In this document: positions 1-12,279 of the stretch, piece by piece | Layout of the letters: the number at the start of each line of letters is the position of its first letter | Position numbering within the stretch: position 1 is the stretch's first letter | DNA from: Wyeomyia smithii | Lineage: Eukaryota; Arthropoda; Insecta; Diptera; Culicidae | DNA: 64,000 nucleotides | Assembly (NCBI RefSeq): GCF_029784165.1 | Contig: NC_073696.1 | Coordinates: 115,436,991 to 115,500,990 of the forward strand | Reading direction: 5' to 3' | Program-made: the position numbers and the translations under genes | The notes under the pieces: generated by a model | Databases searched by the model: none | The model's input: the letters and a program-made list of their open reading frames with translations, nothing else | What the model was told of the DNA's origin: nothing

Positions 1-415
1 CTACCGGAAATTGGACAGAATATAAAAGCTGTCTAACAGAATACAATCGAGAGATTCGTAAATCGAAGAGAAGAAACTGGAAACTTACATGTGAGCAAGT
101 TGAAAACTTGCCTGTAGTAGCTAGACTCCATTAAGCCCTCTCTACAGATCACACTAATCGGATTGGCCGCTGAAAGAACGAAAACGGTCAGTTCACAACA
201 GACTCTCAGGAAACACCTAGTATCATGATGGATACACTACACACTGCCCAGGCTTGACTCAATTGACTTCCTAAAATGCACAGGACTTCTTTATAGCTAG
301 CCTAGCCCAATTCATGACAAGGTAAAAGCTCAAGAATTAGCGAATGTAATATTTACGAAATCAAGAGTTGAGTGGGCAGTAGATTCCCTAAAGCCCTTTA
401 AATAGCTGAGGCCAG

Positions 416-664
416 ATGGGATTTATCCAGTGCTTTTTTATCAAATTAAAAAGTAGACCATTAAACAAATTCCAGTTTGCCTATCAAACTGGCAAATCAA
501 CTGAAACAGCACTCCACACGTTGGTTTCAAAACTAGAGAAGTCTTTTGAGGCTAAAGAAACCTCACTTACAGCTTTTGTTGATATTGAGGGAGCATTTGA
601 CAATGCTTCTCACGAATCTATAAAAAATGCTTTGAAAAAACGCGGTTTAACACGTGCATCTTGA
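416..664 (+). pseudogene. Reverse transcriptase fragment of the 5' non-LTR relic
   Basis: An 82-codon open stretch with RT motifs FAYQTGKSTETALH (template-binding region) and FVDIEGAFDNAS (catalytic block A, first Asp in VDIEGAFD). It ends in a stop. The next RT motif, GCPQGGVLS, lies in another frame at about 740-770, so at least one frameshift separates them. The active-site YADD block is not found downstream. It is a fragment, not a gene. Confidence 0.8.
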
Positions 665-997
665 ATTGGACTATTGCTATGTTAGCAAACCGGGTAATAA
701 CAGCCAATTTAGAAAGATCAACTTGAACGACAAAACCAACAAGGGGTTGCCCACAAGGAGGGGTTTTATCTTCCCTATTGTGGTTTCTTGTAGTCGATGA
801 TCTTCTGAACAACTTAACGAACCGAAGTCATCGGATTCGCTAGCTTCTACCCTTACATCAATATGGACAATTTGAAGCCGAAAAAGGTGCTCGTAGGCTC
901 AAACGTGTTAAAACTTTTCAGGAAGGGGATCTAAATAGACATCTACGAATCCTTAAAGATTTCCAACTAATCACCTTAATACAAAAAATAAATGTTA

Positions 998-1793
998 GCT
1001 CCCATGCACTTCTCGTATTCCTTATGGGTCCCATAACAACTGTGTTACTTTTTAGATCGATCGGTGAAACGCCCGATTTGCGCCCGATTTTTAAAGTTTC
1101 CATACGATTTTATATGGGAAAATCCACTTTTTCAATACTTATTCTCTAGAGATGTCAAGTTGGCTCTTAAAAAAATATCAATACATGATATTGGTAGGAA
1201 ATTTTCCTGGAAAAAACTCTTCTGAAGACCGTAAGGCGCTACAATGCTACCCCAAACTGATTGAATGTCTGACGGACGGCTCACCATTGAAATTTGCCAG
1301 CAACACTGCTACAGCATGCTGCTATTGCAAACTTGCCTAAGTATGAGAAATAATTTCGCGTGGAATTAATTTTCAAAGTGTGATTTTTGCTCATAGTATC
1401 TTCGGGGAAGCCTCAAAGATAAATTTAAGCGATATCATTTCTCATCACATGGTTGAATTTACAACAGCAGCATGCTGCAGCAGTATTGCTAGTAAAATTC
1501 AATGGTGAGCCGTTCGTCAGATATTAAATCAATCTGGGGTGAATATCTTTTTTCACAAGCAAGGTAGCGCCTTGCGGTCTTTAGAGTTTTTCCCAGGAAA
1601 ATTTCCTATAAATATCATGTATTGATATATTTTTAGGAGCCAACTGGACATCTCTATAGAAAAAGTTTTGAAAAAGTGGTTTTTCCCATATAAAATCGTA
1701 TGGAAGCTTAAAAAATCGGGCGTTTCTCCGATTGATCTGAAAAGTTACACAGTTGTTATAGGACCCATAAGGTACACGAAAAGGGCATGGGAG
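998..1793. mobile_element. ~796-bp foldback/MITE-like element (long hairpin)
   Basis: The two halves are inverted copies. The left arm begins GCTCCCATGC and carries CTTATGGGTCC and AACGCCCGAT. The right arm ends in the complement (GGACCCATAAG, GCATGGGAGC). Arms run about 998-1382 and 1403-1793 with only a short centre, at high but imperfect identity. No transposase ORF is present; the 62-codon open stretch inside is incidental. It sits inside the non-LTR relic where the RT catalytic block should be. No clear target-site duplication was found, so the superfamily is unassigned. Confidence 0.8.
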
Positions 1794-1844
1794 CGAAAAA
1801 ATAACACCATCGCTTTTTTCCCCTTATAACCGTGTCCCAGTCTA

Positions 1845-2309
1845 ATGGACACTAGAACTAACTTCAATGTTCCTTTCAAAGTGATTAAATCCAATTGCAG
1901 TGAATTGGAAGAAGGAGGTCCCAAAGTTCGTCCAGGATCAGTCATATTTTATACAGATGGCTCCAAAATGAGCACAGACGCTGAGGTCACTGGACCAGGA
2001 ATCAATATATCAATTCCAATGGGGCAGTGGCCCACGATTTTTCAAGCTGAAATAAATTCTATTTTAACATGCACAAGTATTTGCTTGGTTAGGAAATATA
2101 GGTATGCCAATATCTGCATTTTCTCAGATAGTCCAGCAGCTCTCAATGCATTAAAAGCATACACATGTCAGTCGAAGTTGGTATGGGATTGTATTCAATC
2201 CCTACGACAACTAACTGTAATAAACGTTGTTAATCTATACTGGGTGCATGGTCACTGTGGTATAGAAGGAAATGAAAAAGCCTATCTCTCCCGTTTGAAT
2301 CCTGTTTGA
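1845..2309 (+). pseudogene. RNase H domain fragment of the non-LTR relic
   Basis: The frame encodes an RNase H fold of non-LTR type: FYTDGSK (first catalytic Asp), FQAEINSI (catalytic Glu), FSDSPAALNAL (second Asp), and HCGIEGNEKA matching the HxGxxGNExA motif. All key acidic residues are visible. The upstream RT is broken, so this is a relic. It leads into the C-terminal tail through a frameshift at about 2306. Confidence 0.8.
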
Positions 2310-2764
2310 AATCTGAGCTCAGAGACTGGGAATCAATGATGATTGATGCCAACTGGAAGTGTTACTTCAAAGCAAGGCAATCTAAACTAGTCATTACACC
2401 ATGTAATAGAATCACACGGAACCTACTCAGTATGAATAAAGCTGATCTGAACACGTTAACTGGCCTACTGACTGGACGCTGTCCGAGTAAGTGTCGCCTT
2501 AAAAAATTAGGTAAACTGACAGATGACTCATGTCGTTTCTGTCATTCAGAAGTAGAAACCTCGGAACACTTACTGTGCCAATGCAGTGCATTAATTCAGC
2601 AAAAACTGCATATTCTTGGAAAAGGTATCCTTACGCCTAACGAGATATGGGCTGCTGAACTAATAAAGGTAAGGAACTTCATCAAAGAAGTCATAACTTC
2701 TTGGGGTGAAATGCAAAGTCTGGGTGCGACTATCACTGATACCCATAGTGATGGAACGAACTGA
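2306..2764 (+). pseudogene. C-terminal tail (CCHC-type) of the RNase H-bearing non-LTR relic
   Basis: 152 codons with CRLKKLGKLTDDSCRFC followed by SEVETSEHLLCQC: a Cys-X2-Cys-X(n)-His-X4-Cys arrangement, as in the C-terminal zinc motif downstream of RNase H in R1/I/LOA-type ORF2 proteins. The stop at 2762-2764 probably marks the original ORF2 end; AT-rich 3' UTR-like sequence follows. Confidence 0.7.
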
Positions 2765-5700
2765 CAGTGAATAAAAATTAACGCGGAGTACACCACAATA
2801 TATCAGTGGTCATAGGCTCCCACAGTCGAAAGTATGAAAGGATGTGTAAAAGTGAACCGCTTTAGAAACTCATATCTGATATTGCATAATCATGTAAAGC
2901 CTCTGAATCTCTGATTGATTCCGGAGGACACAAAAAGCTTTGTCATATTTTACATTAGAATATCACCTAAGAATGCAACAATTCATTTGAAACTTCGTAA
3001 AAGGTATCGTTGAATTCATAGAACATCAATTTCTGAGCTTGGGCTTTTAACTCATCAGAAAAAAAAATTAAGAAAATCCGACGGATATACCGTTTGTTAA
3101 TAATTCTGCCTCCCGAGAATTCGTTAGATTGTGGTTATTTTCTAACTCTAGTAATGGTGAGATAGTTCAATGTCCTTATTTCAATACTTAAAATGTCTGA
3201 CCTGACAAGTTTTGCTAAGAAATTAAATATTAGTCACGATTATGAATTTTATTTAAATAGATATGTTCATTTTCGCAACTTTTATCAGCATTAAATCCAC
3301 TCCAATATAAATACAAACTTGAATACATATTTTCGTGACGTTACTAGTTTTTAGTGCAAATAAGATAGTGAGCTAATAGCATTAATCAATTCAAGGCAGC
3401 TTCTCGGTTCGGTAATAATGATTTTTCCAAATTCCGAATACATCAATGACGGTGAAATTCAATTCCAGAGCAATTGCACACCACAACGCCCGATCTATTC
3501 TCTGGGAAAAGAAATTGATTTACCCGGCACAGTCTGGTGGAAATCGTTTGTCATTTCTAATTCCGCAGGGAGCATTTAATTTATGACGTTTCACTTCAAC
3601 TCCATAAATCCTGCTCTCGCAGTGGAAAGTGATGAATAGCGGACAGATGTAAGCGTACAGCAGCAATGTACAGCACAAGAAACGTTTTATGGAAATCTCG
3701 CACCCTGGGGGATATATAACAACAGTTGCAAAATACTTGCCGTTCTGCATTTAAATGTAAATGTGTAATGCCATCATTAGAGGCGTTGCCTCACCAGCAG
3801 AACCCCAGATCGTGACTAGTCCGATAGCCTATGGCATTACAAGTTTTGCACTGCGTAACGATTTCATTCATTTTAGTATGCGAAATTCTGCTGTTGGGAA
3901 AAATTTAATGAGATGCTTATACCTTATTAAATTTATATTGATTCCCATTTTTCGATAATTCAACATACATTAATCTAATAAATGCTTGACAATACCGTTG
4001 ATGTACTTTAAAATAAATACAAGATGTGCTCGGAAGATGCCACATAGAGCAAAGCAAGCTCATCCGCAAAACGGCAGATAGCAAATGTTAGTTGGAAAAC
4101 GGAAACACAGAGAAAGTCATTTTTTAAAAACGAAATTCGGACCGGCATGCAGCATTCCTAGTCCCCTATTGTTATCTCGAAACACTGCACGAACGAATTG
4201 AAGGTGAAAGTAGCGTCCGTTTCGGTCGATATCTTTAGCGCAGAGTTGAAAGAAATCCAAGAATTTCCGGACACGTTTAAAATGATGCTATAGGTGAGGG
4301 TTACTTCCCCGGCATATACAAGATTACTGCCGAAACCAAGAATGCCATCCGTTAAAATAATATCCGGCAGATATTGGTTTCCTGCTATTTTTACGTTTTA
4401 TATGTGTGCCATGCACGGCCCGAGTTGAAAATTTATCCGTCGAATCCAATGTTAAAAATAGTGAAAAATTTCGTGAACAAAACATCGGTTTGTTTCAATT
4501 GTATAGTTTATTGAATCTTTTCAGTGTGACATGTTCAACACACATTACATTACATTGAAAACTAATGATAGATTTCTACGTCTGCAAAGAGGCACATAAT
4601 TAACCTGCAGAGGTTTACCACGATACGAGACGTGTCGCGATGGAATTTAATAATTGATAAGCCATAATTTCGTTCTGAAAGTATGATCCAACTAATCTTA
4701 GCTGTAGGCAGTCATTATAAGATATCAAAACGAGCTTCGATCTTCGTTTCGAAAAAAAATCAAGAGTTTTTCTGCAATCTCCTCAGAGCCAAACAAAATT
4801 GTGCAACATATTTTTCAACCATATTGTGAACAGTTTCGGATCGAATTTCTAATTTTCATTTTATGTTTTTCTGATGACAGTAATACGAAGTACAAGTCAG
4901 CAAAAATAACGACCACGTGGTTCCATCTTTAACCAACCTTCTCCCTGCGAGGCCTTTCGTGGTATTTTGGCTAGCCTTTTTTAAATGATTACGTGGCTTG
5001 GGAACGCCCCCTTAAGGCTCGATATCATTAACTTCCATTGCTAAACAGTCTCGTAATCCATCAAAAATTATCACTTGCGATATGTCTCGTATCACGATCT
5101 CGAACTTACACGCAGACTTTTTGGCAGTACCTTTCGAACGTCGTTATGGACGTGTGTTAAAAATATACTTTTCAGTGCGTGCTTCCAATAAGTAGATGTT
5201 CAAAACCGTCTAATTTGATAGCATTAAAAGTTGCTCTTTCAGACAAGCGTTTGAATTCATCGGAATTCCGAAAGCCATGGTGAAAGCTTTTGTGTAGAAA
5301 CAAAAAAAAACTAACTCCGCTTGTTCGTTCATTCATGCGATTGCACCCATCAGAGAAAAAGCTCTTATCGCCGTAGCTCATGAGTGTGTATGTAAAGCTT
5401 TTCACTCGTTCTCTCGCCTTGGAAGAATTTCTGAGAAGCGCCTGCGCTTGGGGATCCTCAGTCTCGCGGTGCCTCTTGCACCGTTTCGGCGATTCCGCTA
5501 ATGTCGTTAGAGACGTTAAAATGTACTTTATAAACCGGAGCTGCTGCAAAACATTTGACAGCTCCTCTCCCTGTGATACTTTAATTGCTGCTTGAAGTTG
5601 AATGTTGTTTACGTACCCTCGCTCGTTTACATACTCGCGAAAAATGCTGCTGAAAACTGACGTACCGTACGTGTTGTTGCAGAGGTGCGGAAAGGGGTAA

Positions 5701-8107
5701 AGTGGAAACTGTCGAGGTTGGGTAATGTGTTTTGTGGCCTTGTTCAGTGCACATAAACATTACGAAGTGGAGGCGAAAATTCGGGTAATGTGAGAAAACT
5801 CTTACAAAGCCTTATGGGAATGATTTGAAGTATGTTTTTTATCTCTCGAACCGAACATTCACAACAATGAAGAATGTAAGAGCAATTCGAGCAGGACTGC
5901 ATGGCGTAGTATGTTATATAATGTTGATGGATAAGCGGGTGGTGAACATTAAGCCGCAAATACCGTGAAACCTTACTCAAAAACTAGTTGGAAAATGTAA
6001 CACAAACGTCTGTTTACAACCACATATCAGTCACATATGCATTTGTCTGAAAAAATGCATGGAAATAAAAATAAACATATGACTACTATATGACTGTATG
6101 CAGTATTGTAAACAGAAGTATTTCTACTTCCTAGAAAAAACACATCTTGCTATAACCAACAAACGCATGACACAACAACCCGTGTATCAACAGACCGATG
6201 CAAAGTGATGGAAGGCGTCAATCAGTGATTCTTCTCCTTAACAGCGTCAACAAGAAAGAAAACGCTCTAAAGGGTTTGGAATAACATTCTGCAAATAATT
6301 TTGAGGCACCCTTCTTGTTTTGATGCACTCGATTTACATAAAACTACTGGTGTCGAAACATTACAGATATGTCAAATGAAACTATATCCAACTTAAGACG
6401 AAATTTGTTGCAACTCTAGTTTTTAGTCCATTTAATATTGGATTTAGTGTTAATATTTATGACATTATAATATATGTAATTGTTTTTAATATTAGTTGTA
6501 AAAACGCAGCAGTTCATAATGTTGTGAAGGGTACTGAAAGCTTTAACAATGTGATGGTATAGCAAGGGTATGTTTGCAGCATAAAAGAAGAGCCAATCAG
6601 TTTTGGCAATCTCCAGGGTCCTAGGATTGCAAAATGTCTAGAGAAAAAAAACAACAACATTTAAACAGTGTATTATTTATTAAGTAAAAACCAGTTGAAT
6701 CTTTGCTTTGTTCATGGTCATCTAATTTTATTGACATCTATATAAATAAATTTAAATAAAAATTTCACTGAACTCAAATTCAGGGATTTTTTGTTAATAA
6801 AGCTTACGATATGACTGAATTTCTGTAGTGCAATACATTAAACAATCGACATCTGAAAAATTTCTCAACAAATAAGTCATATAGAATAAACGATTGTACA
6901 CTCAAACGGTAAATTATAGTGAACATGTAAATTGAATTAAAAGTCATATAGAGCAAAACAAATTTTGTATACATTGAATAATTATGCATTCATAACGAAG
7001 GCATTTGAAGAAATTCGAATCTTACATCACTTGACGAGCAATTCAGATATTTTTAATATTAAAGTATAAATTCAATATTTACTAATTCTACTACCTAAGA
7101 CGATTTTAAAATATCGATTAAAACTATTACCAAACAATTACGGGAAAAAAACTGGAATATTATTCGAATAAATGTGAACGAAAGCCGACTTACTTGCATC
7201 GTCTCATTATCTCGATTTCCGGGCCGATTATATTCTTCTAGCAAGCCAATTTCCTGTTGAACCAATTGAACCGATCGAAAGACAAATTTAGAAACTGAAT
7301 TCAGAATGCGGAGGTTCTCTTCAAGAAAACGTTAGTTAAGCTGACGTTGTGGATAATGTTCCAATCAATAAAAAGAACTCATTACGAAATAGAGCAAAGT
7401 AATTTTGATTATAAATAAACATACTAAAGATAGGGAAAAAATGCCATCGATTTGTTCTGTTCGGCTTTAAACCTATGAATTTGGATAAAAGTGTTTGTTC
7501 TTTCGAATGTGAGCCACTGCGCCATTTATTTGGTGACTTTAGAAAACGGTTAAAAGTTTTTTCTTATCAGAGTAGTTAGAATTCGTCCTGTGAGTTTTGA
7601 TTTTATTTAAGAACTTAGGACATTATAATGAGAATAAGCCTTACTCAGCTTTTAGCTCCTTAAAATGGGTTCACTAGCGCTACTAATGACACAAAAGGGT
7701 ACAGGTACGCTGTAAGTGATGTCAACAAAGTGCTTGAAATAACTTGCGGTCGACTGTAACGTTACTCAATATGGTAGAGATTTACTTTAAATCGTTGTTT
7801 TGTTTGATATTTATGCAAGTTTCTAGTTATGTGATCGTGTGGAAAAAGAACAACAAGTAGAGATTTTTTCTGATGCTTTTGCACTCAAACTATATGATAT
7901 CCTGATACATAACATGTAAGGCCAAATTTTACATTTTTAATTTTGTTAGTGCCCCTGTTTGAGTTTATGTAAACTCTATACAAGTCACGGGTTGGATGAC
8001 GCATTTTCACCCCGGCCGATGATATTTAATAGTTTAATCATGAAAATCAGATTGTCACGCTGCAAGGCAGTATCAAACAAAGTTATATGGAATATAATTA
8101 TGGGCCA
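2765..8107. other. AT-rich intergenic sequence without recognisable genes
   Basis: Apart from the first ~150 bases, which may be 3' UTR of the preceding retroelement, I recognise nothing here. The open stretches are short, and the longest (5172-5549 on minus, 125 codons) has no motif I know. A GC-richer island lies near 5380-5600. No tRNA, rRNA or clear repeat was seen. Confidence 0.5.
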
Positions 8108-9100
8108 TCACAAAATGCATACGTTGGAATAAATCTCGTCTACTTGATAGTTTTCATATGATGATAGGTGTTTCCTGTATTCCGTTAAGAAAACGAAGAG
8201 CATATCGCAGAAAGTATTTCTGAGCTCGTTGATATGTACTGCATGATACACCGCATATTCAGCTGGGAACAAATGTATCTTCAGACTATAGACTGTAGAA
8301 TTTCGGGTTCGCTTTAAAAATACTTCTAGCGAATGAGCTTCAGTCGTTGCTGAAGCGATGTGCTTTGTAGAACTCAATTATCCATCTCGTTACAGCCATT
8401 CTGTAATCGAATACAATCGGGACACGCGAACGGCTGAACGAAATCACACAACATTTATTTACATTGGTTTCCATTCCGTTCAAACTACACCTTTCCAGAA
8501 GCCTGTCGATAGCCACTTGAAGCGCACAATGGTCGACCCGCGTCGTGACCACATGAAATTATTATCATCAGCTTTCATTAATTTCGGTGATTCCAACCTC
8601 ATACAAAGATCATTGATTAACTGTATAAACAGCAAAGGGTCTACAATATTGCCTACTGGAATTTCAGAAAGAATCTGAAATGGTACAGAGTACTTTGCAC
8701 CTACCTCCACATGGAAACTACGTCCTGTAAGGTAAAATCATTTGTTGTGTTAGCCACTTTGGAACTCCAATCCGTTTACGCACTTTAACAGCTATTTGGC
8801 ACCTTGTATCTCTATCTTCAAAGCGATGAATGTAGATAGGTAATCATGAAATCATCCTGCATTCAAAGAGTTGTATTGGGCTTCTATTTCTAGCATTTCA
8901 ATTATTTGTGATTCACTTTTGTTTCCTTGCTTTCTGAAGGCGGTTGCTAAGTTTCCGAATAGGTATTCTCATTCCACCACGGCTGATTTGTGCGAAACCT
9001 CTGGCTGCTTCATGTCGATGGTACCTATGTATAATTCTGTATTATTCGTTGTAAAAAATACAACGGCTTCGTGTACTGTCGTTAATAGATTTCAATCTGC
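8108..9100 (-). mobile_element. Jockey-like reverse transcriptase relic (minus strand)
   Basis: Read on the minus strand, 8710-8480 encodes a degraded RT core: PVGNIVDPLLFIQLINDL (normally GVPQGSxLGPLLF), then SPKLMKADDNNFM, where the catalytic ADD pair is preserved. A second frame (8552-8340) continues with ALQVAIDRLLERCSLNGME and NKCCVISFSRS, typical of the segment after the catalytic block in Jockey-clade elements. At least one frameshift separates them. The flanks (8108-8340 and 8710-9100) are probably more of the element but too decayed to align by eye. Confidence 0.7.
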
Positions 9101-9109
9101 TTACTAATG

Positions 9110-10610
9110 GGTTCAAATATATATGCGCAAATATATCGTTACTCAAAACCCGAGACGAGCTGCCTGCCATTGTCATTAACGGAACGATTCTGTTGCTGCA
9201 GTCTAGTGCCACTAACACAGACAAAGGGGTTCCGGTTTCAGGAGAATATGTCGACCTCGAATGAGGGCTACGTGGTATGCAAGGTGTACGGAGTATTCTA
9301 CTGCAGTTACTATGCTTCGCCACGTTGGTTTACAGAGAGGTTCGCTTAGATGGTCGATCGTGTAGCCGTGGAACTTATGGGTCTAAAGTCGTTGGTGGTG
9401 TCGGGAGACTTCAACACTTGGGCTGTTGAGTGGGGAAGTCGCTGCACTAACCGGAGGGGCCAGATCTAGTTGAAAGCTTTGGCGAAGTACAACTTACAGG
9501 TTAGGAGGAAGTACAACTTAGATCTGGTCAGTGTCGGTGCTAAAAATACCTACAGCAGAAACGGTGCGGAATCGATCATCGACGTGAATTTCGGCTGCCC
9601 GGTACTGATCACGAACTGGAGGGTAGACAACGGCCACATTAATAGCGACCAGTAAGCTATAAGGTGGACACGACGCGGCACGCGACAGGTAGGGCCAATT
9701 CCACAACCACTCGCTACTGGAAGACATCGCATTTTATGCCGATGGCTTTGCGAAAGTACATAATAAGTTGGAACCTCGAAGGGGGGAGGACCCTCCTGAG
9801 TGCGGACCAACTTATTGTTACACTATCGCGGGCGTGCGACGCCGCCATGCCTAGGTCTAGTCAGCCTAGCAATTGAAGGCCTTCGGCATATTAGTGGACC
9901 AACGCGATAGCCGATCTCCGCAGTGCGTGCCTTAGTGTGAGGTGGGGGATGCAACTCGCGCGCCGATGCGTAATGATTGGAGCGATAGGCAACATTCAAT
10001 AAATATAGTATAAAGTAAACGAGCCTATTTTAGGGCCAACACGAACCCCCGGAGTGACGCCTGCAAAATTGTAATGTCCAAGACCAAAGGTGCATCAGGC
10101 CTCGCAGAGCAGTCACCAACCATGTTAGAGCGGATCATTGAGGGACTTTATCCACGCCACGAAGCAAATCCTTGGCCCCCGACTGTAGAGTAATCGCAAA
10201 CAGTAAGTGACGGCAGCCGTGCAGAGGTAGAAAAAGCGGTAAGGGTTATGGATGATGAACTCATTGTGATTGCAAACACCCTGAAGGTGAGCAAGTCACC
10301 GAGACAAGATGGAATCCAGAACCTGGCAATTAACACGGACATAAAGGTAGCTTCCGGGTTGTTCAGAGCGGTCATGCGAAAATAATTAGTCGACTGCCTA
10401 TTCCCGGACAAGTGGAGGAGACAAACACTGGTATTACTGCCGAAGGTCAGGAAACCACCAGGTCGACATATAGACCAATCGCGGACAAGGTGCTTAAGAG
10501 GGTAATCCTCAACAGACCTGTGAGATCCGCTGAGAACCGGTCTGTCAGGCAACAAATTCGGCTTCCGTAAAAGCAGGTCTACGGTGGATACTCTCCGTCA
10601 CTCGGGAGAC
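9110..10610 (+). mobile_element. R1-like non-LTR relic: endonuclease domain and start of RT
   Basis: At 9240-9660, in broken frames, lies an apurinic-type endonuclease: GYVVCKVYGVFYCSYYASP, MVDRVAVELMGLKSLVVSGDFNTW followed by AVEWGSRCTNRRGQ, then YSRNGAESIIDVNF and NWRVDNGH. GDFNxWAxEWGS and the S-IID-F motif are characteristic of R1-clade endonucleases. 9660-9850 continues through the linker (LSRACDAAMPR). 10180-10610 holds the RT N-terminus in several frames (ANTLKVSKSPRQDG, LLPKVRKPP, YRPIAD). It stops before the catalytic block. Many stops are present. Confidence 0.75.
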
Positions 10611-10740
10611 GTTGATTAATGAGTTCAATAGCGCCAGTTGGGTGGGACTCTCTAACCTATGCGCTTCGGGGTCCTAGAGTACCGGTGCCACGGTACAAGA
10701 TTCTAGAAAATTACTTCTTTACAACACGCATGAGAAACAG

Positions 10741-10915
10741 AGTTGATGGTAAAAATGAAAATCCAGCGATACTGCAAGTATCGATCAGAAAGTATCGATA
10801 CCGGTATGTATATGTCACGGTGAGTATCGATGCCAAAATACTCGATGCCGCGACCCCTAGTATCGATAACGTTAACATCGATGCTAGTATCGCCCATCTC
10901 TACTCTAGTATGCTG
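10741..10915. repeat. TATCGAT-motif repeat cluster
   Basis: About ten copies of the short motif (G/A)TATCGAT or close variants (tactcgatg) are interspersed in both orientations over ~175 bp; TATCGAT is itself nearly palindromic. It lies between two unrelated retroelement relics. Similar short-motif palindromic clusters with other motifs occur at 42420-42580 and 53080-53170. No coding capacity or mobile-element ends recognised. Confidence 0.5.
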
Positions 10916-10959
10916 TTGAAAAGGTGAGAAACAAAGAGGCGACGGAAGAAACAGGATTG

Positions 10960-11570
10960 TCATTAAGAACGATGGACAGTCTAATCCAACCATGGACGAG
11001 CAGTCAAAGAGCTGAAGAACTTCAAAGCAGCTGGGAAGGACGGTATTCCCACCAAGCTTTTCAAAGTCGGTAACGAACAGCTGTATCGTGCCATTCATCG
11101 GATCATGCTGATAGTGTGGGCTGATGAAGAATCGCCCTCGGAGTGGTTGGAGGGTCGCATATACCCGATCTACAAAAAGGAAGGTGCTATACGGAGAGCT
11201 GGAGTGCAGAGAAGCGGCACGAATGACGAAGTCTGCATGATCCTAGGTTTTGGGACGATATCGACATCATTGATAATAGTCGTGCGGTGGAAAAGGCCTT
11301 TGGGTCTTTGGAGATTTGGGGATCTGCGAGAACTTGGCTACAGGGTTTCGTAACCAGCTGAGGTCCCTCGGCCTGCAAACTCGTACAAAGCTACTTTATA
11401 AAACACTGCTTCTCCCAGCCATGAAGCATGGGCACTAAAAGAGGCTATGGACCAACTCTTGGTATTTTTGAGTGTAGAATCTTGCGGTTAATCCTTGGTG
11501 ACAAACTGGAAAAATATATTCGGCGCAGACGCATGAACCATGGAGTGTACCAGGTATACAAATTGGCGGC
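10960..11570 (+). mobile_element. RTE-like non-LTR relic (RT fragment, copy 1)
   Basis: In shifting frames: KELKNFKAAGKDGIPTKLFK at about 11010, IHRIMLIVWADEESPSEWLEG and IYPIYKKEG at 11090-11185, then FWDDIDIID at about 11248-11275 (the FADD catalytic block with Ala changed to Trp), then LRNQLRSLGLQTRTK and LYKTLLLPA, and RRRMNHGVYQVYK at 11523-11565. Same family as the relics at 53.2-55.4 kb and 57.3-58.2 kb. RNase H is absent, as expected for RTE-like elements. Non-functional. Confidence 0.7.
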
Positions 11571-11796
11571 TGCTTCAGGCAGTACTCGCATACGTTTGGG
11601 AGCGTGGAGTCATCCATGTGTCTGCAATGTGCGGTGTGAAGTAACCGCTGAGCATGTGCTCTTTGTGTGTGCACAGGCGAGGAGCGAAATCATTCAGCGG
11701 CCCGGATACGAGGGCATCTGGAGAGCAGTCAAAGCAAGCAGCCGCCGCCCAGATCGTTCTCGAGTTGCAAGGCGTCAAAGTACCAGTGAAAGCTAA
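11428..11796 (+). pseudogene. Chimeric open frame: RTE-like C-terminus joined to R1-type C-terminal tail
   Basis: A 122-codon open stretch. Its first part (to RRRMNHGVYQVYK) belongs to the RTE-like C-terminal region. From about 11566 it changes to CNVRCEVTAEHVLFVCAQAR, the zinc-type tail of R1-like ORF2 proteins (TAEHV-F-C followed by an Arg-rich end). Two different retroelements are therefore joined in frame. It is probably the product of nested insertion or recombination, not a gene. Confidence 0.5.
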
Positions 11797-11976
11797 CTGC
11801 CTGTTTCCAGGTGGCTAGCTAAGGGGTTTACGAAATTTGGGAGTTTGGGAGAAATAGGGTTGGAGATTGGTGAAATGATCAATTCTGGGTCCTGTGTTGT
11901 GAAATGTCATGTATGAGGGTATGTTGAAGGGTTAGATCCCTGTAAAAAGAGGTACACGACAATCCATTAAAATTAT

Positions 11977-12025
11977 CCGACGTTTCGGCCGTTTTTGGTG
12001 GCCTTTTTCAAGGCCGAAACGTCGG
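11977..12025. repeat. Perfect 14-bp-stem hairpin
   Basis: CCGACGTTTCGGCC at 11977-11990 and its exact complement GGCCGAAACGTCGG at 12012-12025 flank a 21-nt loop (GTTTTTGGTGGCCTTTTTCA with one further A). It lies downstream of the R1-type tail and upstream of a LOA-like 3' end. It may be the end of a mobile element rather than a terminator; eukaryotic genes do not use such hairpins generally. Confidence 0.6.
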
Positions 12026-12230
12026 GCAGTTAGACTAGATTTTCTAGACTAGACTAGATAACAATATGATCTCTGTAGAAATTAAGATCATTGTTTGTGT
12101 GGACAACATAACCCAAGAGGTTTACGGTAAGTGGATCAAAGGCGTTGAGCTGTGAGTCACGCATTCTTTACACGTGGTTGAAGACTGCAGCACCATAAAA
12201 CGGAGGTCAATGATTGCGAGTCGGTGCAAC

Positions 12231-12278
12231 AGGTGATGATCATCGTCGGAGCAACAAGTGATGATCATCGTCGGATCC
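12231..12278. repeat. Two-copy tandem repeat (~24 bp)
   Basis: The unit containing GTGATGATCATCGTCGGA occurs twice in a row, separated by CAACA-type spacer sequence. It lies at the 5' junction of the LOA-like fragment and may reflect slippage at that junction. Confidence 0.6.
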
Positions 12279-12279
12279 A

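Larger units (their letters stand above)
1..2764 (+). mobile_element. Degenerate non-LTR retrotransposon with RNase H (LOA/I/R1-type), interrupted
   Basis: Relic of a Jockey-superfamily non-LTR element, in order but in several frames with stops. About 1-130 encodes a linker upstream of the reverse transcriptase (RT). About 416-664 encodes the RT segment with FAYQTGKSTETALH and AFVDIEGAFDNAS. About 721-830 encodes GCPQGGVLSSLLW plus VVDDLL. The YADD catalytic block and thumb are missing, and a foldback insertion occupies that position (998-1793). RNase H and a C-terminal zinc-binding tail follow. The element is dead; family level is by motif recall, and the exact clade is uncertain. Confidence 0.8.

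Noticed and set aside
5172..5549. 125-codon minus-strand open stretch
   Set aside because: No recognisable domain, low-complexity basic start, no initiator or splice evidence. Not supported as a gene.
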